Positions 47,030-60,390 of a DNA stretch of 64,000 nucleotides are shown here, piece after piece (position 1 is the first letter of the stretch; each line of letters opens with the position of its first letter). Source of the stretch: Prorocentrum cordatum. Lineage: Eukaryota; Sar; Dinophyceae; Prorocentrales; Prorocentraceae. A program made the position numbers and the translations under genes. The notes under the pieces were generated by a model. The model was not told the DNA's origin. It worked only from the letters and a program-made list of their open reading frames with translations, and did no database searches. The stretch spans positions 35,963 through 99,962 of the forward strand of contig CAUYUJ010000158.1 in NCBI GenBank assembly GCA_963575745.1. Direction: 5' to 3'.

Positions 47030-47705
47030 CAACGTAAACCCTGGACGCATCAAAGATGCTTCAATACAGCCTCCCATCCCGAGCTACCGTTCCAAATATC
47101 CATACAACCGTTCCTGTCACTACGGGAAGCGCCCTCTCGAACGACGAGCGCATTGCACTAGTGGCTCGCCATGCAGGGAGGAGCCCAACTTCCTTCGATT
47201 TAGCCCCAAGTAGTGCCGAGAACAAGCCTCCTAAATCTTAAGAGCCGTCCGAACAGAGCCACTGTTTGACAGAAAGGACCGGCCTCCTCTAATGTGGCTG
47301 CTGCAAAATTTTACCTTCATGGCTGTACCCATTATAGAAGCCGTCAACGGAAATCCGATTTGAGACGGAGCCGCTCTCCATCCGTGTAGCTGTTTCGCAA
47401 CATCGAATTTCAGGGGGCAGGATCTGAGCAAGTCTCAAAAGAGACATTCATCTGAAAAGGAGCCACTGTCCGTCCGCGAAACTTCCTCGGAAACGCTTGG
47501 GACGAGTGCGTGCGGCGCGCAATCGAGGGCCACACCCTGACAACGGCCCGCTCACCATCCGTGCAGCAGCTGATGAATAGTAAGATGCATGTTCGTGGCG
47601 TGCAAGCGAGACCCGCATGGTGAAACGAACGCTTCCCTCCAATCGTGTAAGCGTGAGAGATGGCGGGGAAAACTCAAACGAAACATCGGGTCCGCCCTGT
47701 CCACA
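47030..47705 (+). repeat. Dispersed repeat family E, diverged copy 3
   Basis: Begins acgtaaaccctggacgcat and follows copies 1 and 2 loosely. The core words gcgtgcggcgcgcaatcgag and gttcgtggcgtgcaagcgag correspond to the 81-bp core units. It is again on the plus strand and again preceded by a GGA-rich stretch. Confidence 0.55.
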
Positions 47706-47939
47706 CGCCTGGTGGTACGACGTGGAGTGCTTGATAAGGAACGATGATGGGGGAGTTGGAGGAGGGAGTGATGGGAGAATGGCGAATAATAAATGAAGGG
47801 GGACAGGGGAGAGGTAGGGAAGTAGGCTGGGGAGGAGGACGAGTAGGTGTAGGACGGGGAGTAGGCGCAGGAGCGGGCTGGAGGAGGTGCTGGAGGAAGA
47901 GGAGAGAGAAGGATCGACCCTACGGCCTGCGGCAAAACA

Positions 47940-48545
47940 TCAAACAGGAGCAGCAGCACTGGCAGCGGCAGCACCAGCAGCATCGGCAGCGGCAGCAGGC
48001 GCTCCACCACCACCAGCGCGAGCATGGCCACCGCGGCGCCGCCCCCGCAGGCAGCCAGCGCCTCCCGGGCGGCTCTCGACCGCGGCCGCCTCGAAAGGGC
48101 TCCCCCGCGCGGGCTCGGGCCACCCTGCCGGCGCTGGCGCCCTGGAGGCGAAGCCCCTCAGCTCTTGCAGCGCGGCCTGGCGCACCGCCAGGTTCTGTGA
48201 CGTGCTGCGCTCCACGGCGCGGGGTATCGACACCTGCAGAAGGGGGGCCTGCAGCCCTTCCGCAGGTAGGTCACCTTGCCTCGCCTGTCCACGCACAGGT
48301 ATGTCACGCCGCGCTGCGGGATCCCCGCGCCATCCTCCTCGACGTGCCATGTAAAGCCGCACAAGGACCCCCTTCAGAGATATAAGTCACCACGCGCCAA
48401 GTGCCCCCGGGCAGCATCAACGACAGAAGCGGCGCCTGCAACGCGGCGTGCCCACGGTGAGACTCTGGGTGCCAGAGGTCCTCGTACTCGCAGTCGGGCG
48501 CGAAATGCTCCGACCACCACGTGGCGCTGTGCTTCTAGGGCCCTC
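47940..48545 (-). pseudogene. Possible NTF2/SnoaL-like domain fragment with frame breaks
   Basis: NTF2-like folds serve many roles, so no specific function is assigned. The minus strand reads WSEHFAPDCEYEDLWHPESH, RGHAAL and then WRVVTYISE (about 48510-48375). After a frame change it reads GFTWHVEEDGAGIPQRGVTY and LCVDRRGKVTYLR (about 48360-48260). The order, an acidic DCxYEDL strand, then WHVExDG, then RGxTY and GKVTYLR, is that of SnoaL/NTF2-like proteins of algae. The two halves are in different frames and meet at a G5 run (48374-48378), consistent with a one-base indel; another shift seems to follow KVTYLR. Pseudogene, sequencing error or a tiny intron are all possible. Confidence 0.45.
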
Positions 48546-49286
48546 CGTCTGTTATCCGCAGTTGCTGTGCAGTGTCTTGGGCGCTGGCTGGTCGCCGTGG
48601 ATCGTCGCTGGCACCGTCTGCAACAGCCAGTGCATAGGCCGCGCTCTGCTGCCGCGCGAGCACGGCCGTCGGGGGGACCTCGAAGAGCAGCGGCGGCGGC
48701 GGCGCTGCGGGTGCGGTGGAGGCCGAAGCTGTAAGGCTGGAGGCTCCCTGGTGTGAGGTGGCCCCACCTGCCGCGCTCGCGGAAGGCAAACTGCCCCGTC
48801 CCCCAGGACTGCGACGCGGCGCCCCCGCCGGCCTGCCCAGCGGGCGGCGCGCACAGCTCGCTGCTGCTGCTGGCCTGGCGACCAGAGCTCAGGCTGTCGA
48901 CAGGCGCCTGTTGGGCTGGGCGAAAGGAGGGGATAGCACAAAGGGGGTTTGAGAATCAGCTCACGTATATAGCTGACTTTCCCGGCGCCAGGCGCCCATG
49001 TATCGAGGAATAGGCCCAGCGACAGGGCCGAAACCAGCTGCATGCAGCAGATTTCGTACCCTCCCCCTTTCCCTATCCCCCCTTTTCGTTCGGCCCGAGT
49101 CTGGCGGTCGCTGAGCTCAGCCCCCAGGCTGGAGTCCCGGCCGCGGCCCGTCGGCCAGCTCGTCGATCGCCTGTCCACAACGTCGCTGCTGCTGGACCGC
49201 GCCTCGGGGGCCTGTGGCATGCAGGCGGCATGCACCTCTCGAGCCCTGGAAGCTCCCGTCGATGCTCGGGGGCCGGCAAGCATGGA
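48546..49286. other. GC-rich spacer upstream of the NTF2-like fragment
   Basis: Minus-strand frames are Ala/Arg/Pro-rich, and one (FEVPPTAVLARQQSAAYALA) could be an N-terminal exon of the NTF2-like gene, but this is not supported by any motif. Confidence 0.35.
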
Positions 49287-49928
49287 TTAGCGATCAATGG
49301 ATTTGGCGCGCGGTCGCCAAATCCGTGGATCGGGGGAGGTGCCCTCCCCCAAAATGCGGCCGGTGCCGCCTCGTGCGGCGGCGGAGATCCGCGATTTCCC
49401 GTTGAAGCGGGACCCGTCGCTAATCCACGCCCCCTTCATACATGTTTGCGATCGCCTGATCTTCTGCGCCAGGATCTCGACAGTCTCGGGCCCCAAGGCG
49501 CCCTCGGCGCGCGCCCGCTCCCCGACCTCTTCCGCGTGTGGCTTCGGCGGCGCTGCGCGCGAGGCGTCGAGCTGGGGTGCAGCGCCGGCCTCAGACTGGC
49601 CGGTGTCCAGGAGGTCGGGTCACTCCCCCTGGCTTGGAGGAGCGCATCCACCTGGCAAGTCCAACTGGCCGATGTGGACGTCGACAGGCTGCCCTGTGCT
49701 GCGCTGCATCGCGAAGATCGCCATCCCGTCGAGCTCTGGGACGCCAGACTTGGGCCCGCAAGGAACGTGGCCTCTCGAACATTTCGATGCCGCTGCAAGG
49801 TCCGTGAGGGTGGCGCTTGTGGCCTCTGCGGGCTCCATGGCCCGCGCCGAGCCATCCTCTGGAGACCGAGCCAGGGCGGCGACTTGAGCCACAGTGGTTC
49901 CTTCTGGATGCTTATGCTGGTGTTGCAC
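49287..49928 (-). CDS. Hypothetical minus-strand coding segments
   Basis: Not recognised. One frame at 49620-49928 (MEPAEATSATLTDLAAASKC ... GVPELDGMAIFAMQRSTGQP) and a second, in another frame, at 49287-49590 (GPETVEILAQKIRRSQTCMK ... GKSRISAAARGGTGRILGEG) have balanced composition compared with the surrounding DNA. They lie on the same strand as the NTF2-like fragment. Whether they are exons of one gene is unknown. Confidence 0.25.
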
Positions 49929-51400
49929 TTTTGCAGCGAGGCTGGCCGGTCCTTCCTGGCCCTCTCCTGATGTACATGCTTTAGCGAAGAATCAACCATG
50001 CGGCGTATCGTACGACAATCTAAAAGAAATCGAGCCCTCGCCCGGCGAACACCGCAAGGATGGCTAACTGTCCCACCCTCTTGCCCATGGCCTCAATCAG
50101 CTGAGTTTCTGCCAGAGGCCCAGACACTCGCCCAGAATCAACATCTCTGATAGCTGGCCGTCCGCCGCTGCACTTTTCCGCGGCTGGCGGGTGTCGGGCC
50201 CCTGGCTATTCTTTTGTTATGACTTGTTTCTTCAATTTCTACTCCTTTCGAGACAACAGTTCCCACCAGCTCGACGCAGTAAACGGATCAACGACAGGGG
50301 TCCGATAAACACGACGCAGGGGTGGTATGCTCTACAGACAGAAGGCGGGGGCCGAACGCCCTACATAGCGTTATCGTGCCAATTCTCTGCGTCCTGTCCA
50401 GGCGCAGGGAAACATACGGGACACCGAAAAAGCAGGGACAACGCAAGATCGCCGTTCGGCCCGGACTCGGGCACAACCAGCAATAGCCCTAGTCACTCGG
50501 GTAGGAAGGGGAGGTGGATGAGCAAACGTGTGGTCAGATCTGGCACGCTGTACTGAGCCGCGTGTCAGAAACCACCTCATAATGCTGTCGTGCCAGCGTG
50601 CGTACAGCTCCCGCACGGGTAAGCCCGCCGCTCCTATTGCAAGCACCGGGCGGCGGCGGAGGAAGAGGAGGATGAGGAGGACGAGGAAGAGACTGAGGGG
50701 ACGCAAGCGGAAGCCGTGTAGGCACTGCCATACGGCCTCACGGGGGAGCAGAGCCTTGCCTGGCCTCTTGGTCTCCTCACCTCTCCTATCCCCAGTGGCA
50801 CCTGCGAAGCCATGACGACCCCCGCCCGCTCGCCGCGCCGAGACCAGCACGCGTCCGTTCACCAGCTGCAGGCTCTAGGCCAGAGGCGAAGCCCCGAGGA
50901 GAGGTGTCCGATGCGGGTCCGTCGGCTCTGCCTGGGCTGCCCCGCGAATCCAGGGCCCAAGCCTCTAGGAGCGGCTGGGTCCAATGCCCGGGAACCCTCC
51001 CTCGGCAGAAGACCTGTGTGCCAAGAGATCCAACGTATTGAATAATTCAACGCGGATTTCTTTTTTCTCCGTTTCCGGCCTATGGGGGCCTTCGCTGGGC
51101 CCCAGGACCGTCCAAAAACGACTCGGGATGAGAAAGCTGGTCCTGGGGAAAGGGTCGGGACTTCCAAGGGACCCCGCTGGAGCAAAACGTGAACCCTTCC
51201 GATCTCTGTGTGCCCACGGGCCTGAGAGCCCAGCGCCCCTTGAACTCCACCGCCCCGGACGCCCCAGCGTCCTTGGGCCCCCGCCCCGCCGATCTCGGGA
51301 CGGCCCAGGATCCGCCCAGGACGGCTCCACCCTGGCACGAGGTCGGCCCACCGGCCGTCTCCAGATCCCCGCAGGGCGGCCGCAGGACGCCCCGTGACGG
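49929..51400. other. Spacer without a supported gene, ending at an assembly gap
   Basis: A short GGA-type block lies at 50655-50695. No domain recognised on either strand. Confidence 0.4.
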
Positions 51401-51500
51401 NNNNNNNNNNNNNNNNNNNNNNNNNNNNNNNNNNNNNNNNNNNNNNNNNNNNNNNNNNNNNNNNNNNNNNNNNNNNNNNNNNNNNNNNNNNNNNNNNNNN
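51401..51500. other. Assembly gap (100 N)
   Basis: Exactly 100 N. The sequence resumes inside the 24-bp tandem unit of module C, so repeat collapse probably caused the break. Confidence 0.99.
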
Positions 51501-51655
51501 TGGAATGTTTCGTGAGGTGTCTCGTGGGCTGTTTCGTGAGGTGTCTCGTGGGATGTTTCGTGAGGTGTTGCCCAGTTGGGTATCATGAAAACGTGTACAT
51601 GCTCCACATGTCTATATCCCTTTCCGGGTTCGTGGGTCCATCATGTTGAAGGCTG
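51501..51655 (+). repeat. Composite repeat, module C fragment
   Basis: 24-bp units, then cccagttgggtatcatgaaa and tatatccctttccgggttcg, ending ccatcatg. Left side lost in the gap. Confidence 0.9.
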
Positions 51656-51860
51656 CCTTGGGCCGTCTGGGAGCCTTTTCAGAAGCAATGTCAAAACTAT
51701 GTAAGGACAACAGTTTTGAAGTCGATGCTGGTGTATGTTTTCACTTTTTGAGGATGTCCCTAGCGAAATCGCTATTTTCGGAAGTCCCCCAATCGTTCTG
51801 ACAGCCATCTTGACGTGCTTTTTGGCATCTCATTTCGTCATCCTGAGGTACTTCGAGAAC
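51656..51860 (+). repeat. Motif-bearing spacer between composite repeats
   Basis: Contains one diverged gaggatgtccctagcgaaat motif near 51751 and ggcatctcatttcgtcatcc, the latter also found at 56083. Confidence 0.6.
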
Positions 51861-53530
51861 GAGTGCTTTTTCCCGGAAAGGGCTCAGGCCCAGGGTTCTC
51901 TTTTAGTAGGTAAACCTGTCCCCCGGTGCCAACTTGAGGGAGGCCGGCGAATTTTTTTCCCGGAAAGGGCATGGGCCCAGGGTTCTCTTTTAGTAGGTAA
52001 ACCTGTCCCCCGGTGCCAACTTGAGGGAGGCCGGCGAATTTTTTCCCTGATAAATAACGAGGTCGAAGGAGTCCGGCGAATTAAAATTTGAGGATGTCTC
52101 GAGCGAAACGCTTGTTTTTCAGAATTTCTTGAGGATGTCTCGAGCGAAACGCTGGTTTTGCAGAGTTGAGGATGTCTCGAGCGAAACGCTTGTTTTCAGA
52201 ATTTGCTGAGGATGTCTCAAGCGAAACGATGGTTTTGCAGAGCCGACCGCGACGCGGAAAAGCGCCCCGCGCGAAGGAATTTCGATGATGTCTCGACTAA
52301 TTCGTTTGTTTTTGTACGATTTCCTGGAATTTTGGCAGGATGTCTCGAGCGAAATGCACGACCCCACCGCACGACCACGCCCCAGCACGACCACACCCCA
52401 GCACGACCAGACCCCAGCACGACCCCACCCCAGCACGACCCCACCCCAGCACGACCACACCCCAGCACGACCACACCCCAGCACGACCCGACCCCAGCAC
52501 GACCCTACCCCAGCAAGACCACACACCAGCACGACCACACCCCAGCACGACCTCACCACAGCACGACCACGCCCCAGCACGACCACGCCCCAGCACGACC
52601 ACGCCCCAGCACGACCACGCCCCAGCACGACCACACCCCAGCACGACCACCCCCCCAGCACGACCACCCCCCAGCACGACCACCCCCCAGCACGACCACA
52701 CACCAGCACGACCACTCCCCAGCACGACCATCCCCCAGCACGGCCACACCCCAGCAGACACACCCCAGCACGACCGATCGATAAATCAACAGGGTGCGGA
52801 CACCCCAGCACGAACCCACCCCCAGCACGACCCCCACCCCAGCACGACCCACCCCAGCACGACCACGCCCCAGCATGACACACCCCAGCACGACCACACC
52901 CCAGCACGACCACTCCCCAGCACGACCCCTCCCCAGCACGACCCCACCCTAGCACGACCACACCCCAGCACGACCACACCCCAGCACGACCCCACCCCAG
53001 CACGATCACACCCCAGCACGACCCCACCCCAGCAATACCACACCCCAGCACGACCGCACCCCAGCACGACCTTACCACAGCACGACCACACCCCAGCACG
53101 ACCACGCCCCAGCACGACCACGCCCCAGCACGACCACGCCCCAGCAAGACCACGCCCCAGCACGACCACGCCCCAGCACGACCACCCCCCAGCACGACCA
53201 CCCCCCCAGCACGACCACCCCCCAGCACGACCACCCCCCAGCACGACCACACCCCAGCACGACCACTCCCCAGCACGACCACACCGCCTTGGTTGAGTGG
53301 TTGCCTGTCGTCGTGGAATGTTTCGTGGGGGGTCTCGTGGAATGTTTCGCGGGGTGTCTCGTGAAATGTTTCGTGAGGTGTCTCGTGGAATGTTTCGTGA
53401 GGTGTCTCGTGGGCTGTTTAGTGAGGTGTCTCGTGGGATGTTTCGTGAGGTGTTGCCCAGTTGGGTATCATGAAAACGTGTCCATGCTCCACATGTCTAT
53501 ATCCCTTTCCGGGTTCGTGGGTCCATCATG
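51861..53530 (+). repeat. Composite repeat, complete copy (A-B-C)
   Basis: Module A at 51861-52365 contains a tandem duplication of the cccggaaagggc to gccggcgaattttt segment and five gaggatgtctc motifs spaced 34-42 bp apart. The 16-bp minisatellite fills 52366-53284, interrupted near 52780-52800 by a module-A scrap, cgatcgataaatcaacaggg. Module C is 53285-53530, ending ccatcatg. Confidence 0.9.
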
Positions 53531-55294
53531 TCCCTGATAAATAACGAGGTCGAAGGAGGCCGGCGAATTAAAATTTGAGGATGTCTCGAGCGAAACGCTT
53601 GTTCCCGGAAAGGGCATGGGCCCAGGGTTCTCTTTTTCCCGGAAAGGGCATGGGCCCAGGGTTCTCTTAGTGGTTAAACCTGTCCCCGCGTGTTGGGTGC
53701 CACAGTGTGGCCCCCGGAGGGTGGTGCTGGAATGGGGCCAATTGAAGGAAGGCAGGCGAAATGTTTTCACCGACTGGATAAATAACGAGGTCGAAGGAGG
53801 CCGGCGAATTAAAATTTGAGGATGTCTCGAGCGAAACGCGTGTTTTTGAAATCCCGATCGATAAATCACAGGGTGCGGGCCACTTTTTCGTGTGTTGAGG
53901 ATGTCTCGAGCGAAACGCTTGCTCCGCAGAGTTTGCCGAGGATGTCTCGAGCGAAACGCTTGTTTTGCAGAGCCGACCGCGACGCGGAAAAGCGCCCCGC
54001 GCGAAGGAATTTCGATGATGTTTCGACTAATTTGTTTGTTTTTGCACGATTTCCTGGAATTTTGGCAGGATGTCTCGAGCGAAATGCACGACCCCACCCT
54101 AGCACGACCATACCCAGCACGACCACACCCCAGCACGACCAGACCCCAGCACGACCCCACCCCAGCACGACCCCACCCCAGCACGACCATACCCCAGCAC
54201 GACCACACCCCAGCACGACCCGACCCCAGCACGACCCTACCCCAGCAAGACCACCCCCCAGCACGACCACACCCCAGCACGACCTCACCACAGCACGACC
54301 ACACCCCAGCACGACCACGCCCCAGCACGACCACGCCCCAGCACGACCACCCCCCAGCACGGCCACCCCATCAGCACGACCACCCCCCAGCACGACAACC
54401 CCCCAGCACGACCACACCCCAGCACGACCACACCCCAGCACGACCACTCCTCAGCACGACCACACCCCAGCACGACCACACCACAGCACGACCACACCCA
54501 GCACGACCACACCCCAGCACGACCACACCCAGACGACCCGATCGATAAACACAGGGTGCGGAGCACCCAGCACGAACCCACCCAGCACGAACCCACCCAG
54601 CACGACCCCACCCCAGCACGACCACGCCCCAGCTATGACCACACCCCAGCACGACCAACCACCAGCACGACCACTCCCCAGCACGACCACACCCAGCACG
54701 ACCCCACCCTAGCACGACCACACCCAGCACGACCACACCCCAGCACGACCCCACCCAGCACAGGCACACCCAGCACGACCCCACGCAGCACAAGGGACCC
54801 ACCCCAGCACGGACCGCACCCCGCGCACCACTACCACGCACGACCACACCCCAGGCACGACACGCACCAGCACCACGACCACGGCCCCCAGCACGACCAC
54901 GCCCCAGCACGACCACGCCCCAGCACGACCACGCCCCAGCACAACCACCCCCCACCACGACCACCCCCCCAGCACGACCACACCCCAGCACGACCACCCC
55001 CCAGCACGACCACACCCCAGCACGACCACTCCCCAGCACGACCACACCGCCTTGGTTGAGTGGTTGCCTGTCGTCGTGGAATGTTGCGTGGGGTGTCTCG
55101 TGGAATGTTTCGCGGGGTGTCTAGGAAATGTTTAGCTGAGGTGTCTCGTGGAATGTTCGTGAGGTGTTACTCGCTTTGTGTTTCGTGAGGGTGTCTCGTG
55201 GGGATGTTCGTGAGGTGTTTGCCCCAGTGGGTATATGAAAAACGTGTTCCATGCTCCACAGTCTATATCCCTTTCCGGGTTCGTGGTCCATCAT
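53531..55294 (+). repeat. Composite repeat, complete copy (A-B-C), indel-rich right half
   Basis: Module A 53531-54090, minisatellite 54091-55048 with a module-A scrap near 54538-54560, module C 55049-55294. From about 54530 to 55400 the units show many single-base indels, unlike the other copies. Confidence 0.9.
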
Positions 55295-56080
55295 GTTTCC
55301 CGGAAAGGGCATAAGCCCAGGGTTCTCTTTTAGATGGTTTACCCCCGGATCTGCTGGGAAGAGGGCCGGCGGATTTCTTTACCTGATTAAATATCGAGGT
55401 CGAAGGAGGCCGGCGGATTAATATTTGAGGATGTCTCAGGCGAAACGCTTGTTTTTGAAATCCCGATCGATAAATCACAGGGTGCGGGCCACCCCAGCAC
55501 GACCGCACCCCAGCACGACCACACCCCAGCACGACCCCACCCCAGCACGACCCCACCCCAGCACGACCAAACCCCAGCACGACCACACCCCAGCATTACC
55601 CCACCCCAGCACGACCCCACCACAGCAAGACCATCACCCAGCACGACCACACCCCAGCACGACCTCACCACAGCACGACCACACCCCAGCACGACCACGC
55701 CCTGGCACGACCACGCCCTAGCACGACCACGCCCCAGCACGACCACCCCGCAGCACGACTACCCCCCCAGCACGACCACCCCCCAGCACGACCACCCCCC
55801 AGCACGACCACCCCCCAGCACGACCACTCCCCAGCACGACCACACCGCCTTGGTTGAGTGGTTGCCTGTCGTCGTGGAATGTTTCGTGAGGTGTCTCGTG
55901 GACTGTTTCGCGGAGTGTCTCGTGGAATGTTTCCAGGAAGACGTTGAAAACGGTCGCCTGTGTCTCGTGGAATGTTTCGCGGGGTGTCTCGTGGAAGTGC
56001 CCGTCGCCCAATACGGTGTCGTGAAAGCGTTTCCATGCATGCGGTTCTATATCCCTTTCCGGGTTCGTGGGTCCATCATG
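55295..56080 (+). repeat. Composite repeat, shorter copy (A-B-C)
   Basis: Starts tttcccggaaagggcataag directly after the previous copy's end, has a 16-bp minisatellite at about 55493-55850, then module C with a variant end, tttccatgcatgcggttcta, also seen at 39150. Confidence 0.9.
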
Positions 56081-56480
56081 TTGGCATCTCATTTCGTCAT
56101 CTTGAGGTACTTCGAGAACGATATCAAGACGACGTTGAAGACATCTCCTTTTGTTGAGGATGTCCCTAGCGAAATGCAAATTTTCTGCCGTGCTCTTCGT
56201 TCTGGTCCGCCGTGCTGCCGCTCGTTTTTTGAGGATGTCCAGAGCGAAATCGCAATTCTTAACATAAGAGTTAGTTGAAGACTTCAGTCGTCATTTCATT
56301 TTTTCGAGGATGTCCCAAGCGAAACGCAAATTTTCACAGACGGCGAAATTTCGCAGTCATCAACTTTTCGAGGATGTCTCGAGCGAAACGCTTGTTTGTG
56401 TTAAACGCGATGTCGCGAATATCTCATTTTGGTGAGGATGTCTCACGCGAAATCGCCATCCCGAGGAACCTATCTTGACA
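56081..56480 (+). repeat. Array of GAGGATGTCTC motifs
   Basis: Motif starts at 56156, 56231, 56306, 56370 and 56434 (spacing 75, 75, 64, 64). Between motifs the sequence is unique or only weakly similar. Confidence 0.8.
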
Positions 56481-57430
56481 TGAACGGGAAGCGCGTGAAA
56501 TCGAAGAGCCTGGCAAGAACGTGCACCAACATTGATGTCGCATGTCGCCTAGGCGCTCTTCCCGACCGTGCACAAGGGGTACCAGGTGGAGTTCACTACC
56601 CGCGCAAGTTCAGACGTGGCCCTCACCCGAACTCCCTAAAATATACCAGATAGGGTTCACTAGCCGCGCAAGTTGAGACATTGCTTTACACTGATATCCA
56701 AAAGGGTTTTGCTTTCTCTAACGTAGATCTATACAACCTACCGGAAAGCGAAAGTGGCGACAAAGCAAAACCTAAAGAACAGTGAACCACCTCAGAACTG
56801 AAAGCGGCGCTGGAGGCGGACAAACTGTTACAACGCGGGCCTCCCTGACCCAGATACCTCCAAGACGGTGCAAGAGGCTCCAAAGAAACCCCACAAGCGT
56901 TCCAAGAAGACCCCGTCATCAACCTCATCGCTATCATCAGGGAGGGCTGAACTCGCGCGGGGAGTGAACTCCACCTGCTGTGGGCGAGTATTTTTTGAGG
57001 ATGTCTCGAGCGAAACGCTTACTTTTGAACAAAAGTGTTGAAAAACCAATGGTTTTTCAATGATTTTGCCTTTGGGGCCATCTTGGAGGTCCTCCAAGAG
57101 CATCCCCCAAAGATGCCGTACAACAGCTACTTCGGCATCTCATTTTTTGGAGGACGTCTCAAGCGAAATCGACATTTTCGAAGATCCGAAGGTTTCGCAA
57201 GCGATCTCAACATCTGAATTTTCTGAGGATGTCTCAAGCGAAACGTTAATTGTTGGCATAAATAGAGCAGCTTTTTCGACATCCCACTTTTTCGATGATG
57301 TCTCAGGCGAGAGCCCCATGTTCGAAGATCCGGAGATTTCGCGTCCGATTTCAACATCCGCATTTTGTGAGGATGTCTCAGGCGGAATCGTCATTTTTAA
57401 CATACAACGTCTTAAACGATAGCCTCCGAC
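56434..57430 (+). repeat. Tandem segmental duplication, copy 1
   Basis: Shared order with copy 2: gacatgaacgggaagcgcgt (56478), accaggtggagttcactacc (56590), catcagggagggctgaactc (about 56935), then tgatttttgcctttg-type sequence and four gaggatgtctc motifs about 75 bp apart ending with cgtcttaaacgata. Confidence 0.85.
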
Positions 57431-58660
<1,230 letters not shown>

Positions 58661-59185
58661 CCGCCTGGGTCTGACCACGGAGCGATCTCGAGCCATTCCC
58701 CCCTCTGCACTCCCCCCAGTTGATAAATATTTCCCTCCGGGTCTGCACCAACGTCCATCGCGCGACTCTTCGAGTCTAAGCGCGCTTCCCGTCATCCGCT
58801 AAGCCTCCATACCGTGCACCCCGCCACCCCCTATAATTAAGAGATCTCTCACTGATATGAGGAGGATTCAGCCAAAACGTCCAGCTCGCTTCTCGTTCCT
58901 CGAAGACGCTTCCCGTCATCCGCCAACCCCTTCTGGATCTCCAGACGTGTGAGATTCGTCCCCTGAACGGCCCCCAACGCCCCAGAAAAGCTCAGAGAGG
59001 GCCCAGGAGAGCCTCGAGCCCGCCACAAAAAACCGAAGACGACACAAGAAGGCCCCAGGATGGCAATAGAAGGTCCCCGACTACATCAAGGGGTCGGCGG
59101 ACGTGGCGTAAGCCCATAGAAATCGTTTATTCGCGGGGGTTTTCTCCCCGCGTGCTGCTGCCGCTGTTGCTGCTGCTGCTGCTAT
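58661..59185. other. Unannotated spacer
   Basis: No gene or recognised repeat. The last 40 bp become GCTGCTGCT-rich. Confidence 0.45.
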
Positions 59186-59282
59186 GCCGCCTCCTCCTCC
59201 TCCTCCTCCTTCTCCTCCTCCTCCTCCTCCTCCTCCTCCTCCTCCTCCTCCTCCTCCTCCTCCTCCTCCTCCTCTTCTCCTA
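59186..59282 (+). repeat. TCC microsatellite
   Basis: Pyrimidine tract on the plus strand, the opposite orientation to most GGA tracts in this window. Confidence 0.95.
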
Positions 59283-60195
59283 GAGGAAGACAACAATTGA
59301 AGCGAGGCGGAGATGAAGAGACAGAAATCCGCCTTAGCCCTCGTGGTGAACCCGTGGGTGCCCTCCGTGCGAGTGACGCTCCGGCCCTCACACACGCACC
59401 AGACGGAGACGCAGCATCCCCGTACCTCGTCCCTGCGACTCGTGGACATCCCACCACTCCAGGGAGCCGGCGGACTCCAGGGAGCCGGCGGAAGGGCGCA
59501 GGCCACCATAAACATCTACAATGAAGGCATTGGATAAGGAACCATTGGAGGAATAATCCAGGGTCCAGACGCCTGGTGGAACATCAACCGAGGCTTGGCC
59601 ACGGATCTCACCGCCGCCCTCATCAGACAAAATTCCTCCAGGGTCTGTAGCCTCCTGGGTACTTTCCTCCACGATCGCCGCCATCGTAGCACTGAAGCTG
59701 GGCGAGGGCAGAGGAGCACAAGGGCGTCGGGGGCTCCCCCACGAGATATCCTCACAGGGAACTGGACGCTGTCCCCCGACATCGCCAAGGCGGGGTCCTC
59801 AGAAGAGTCGCTCTCCCGCTCCCGCCGGTGCCGCGCGGGGGCTCGCGCCGAGGCCGAGCAGAAGCAGGTAGTGAAAAAGCAGTTTCCACGAGGGAGAGGC
59901 GCCCCCTGGAAGAAGAGGCAGCGGGATGGTCATAAACTTTCGGAACTCCGCGCAGATTTCTTGGATCTGCGCTGGGCCCCCTTTCTGGCGCGCGAAGCGC
60001 GCCAACGGCGGCGGCGCCAGGAATGTCCAGCGCAGATCCAAGAAGTCCGTCCGAGGTTCGAAACGTTTACGTTTGTGCAGTTTTTCTTCTTCCGCCCTCG
60101 TCAGCTATGTACACTCTGTACACTGCAGTACCACCTAGGACATCGACCACCAGGAACGGTGACCGAAACAAAAGGATGACGAGGAGCAGGGTGAG
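59283..60195. other. Spacer without a supported gene
   Basis: Several overlapping frames up to about 194 codons, no domain recognised. Confidence 0.4.
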
Positions 60196-60390
60196 GACGA
60201 CGATGGCGAGGATACTCATAATGAAGAGGAGGAAGAGGAGTAGGAGGAGGAAGAGGAGGAGGAGGAGGAGAAGGAGGAGGAGGAAGAGGAAGAGGAGGAG
60301 GAGGCGAGGAGGCGAGGAGGAGGAGGCGGAGGAGGAGGAGGAGGAAGAAGGAGGAGGAGGGAGGAGGAGGAGGAGAGATAGGAGGAGCAT
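60196..60390 (+). repeat. GGA purine tract
   Basis: GGA/GAA-rich run on the plus strand. Confidence 0.92.
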
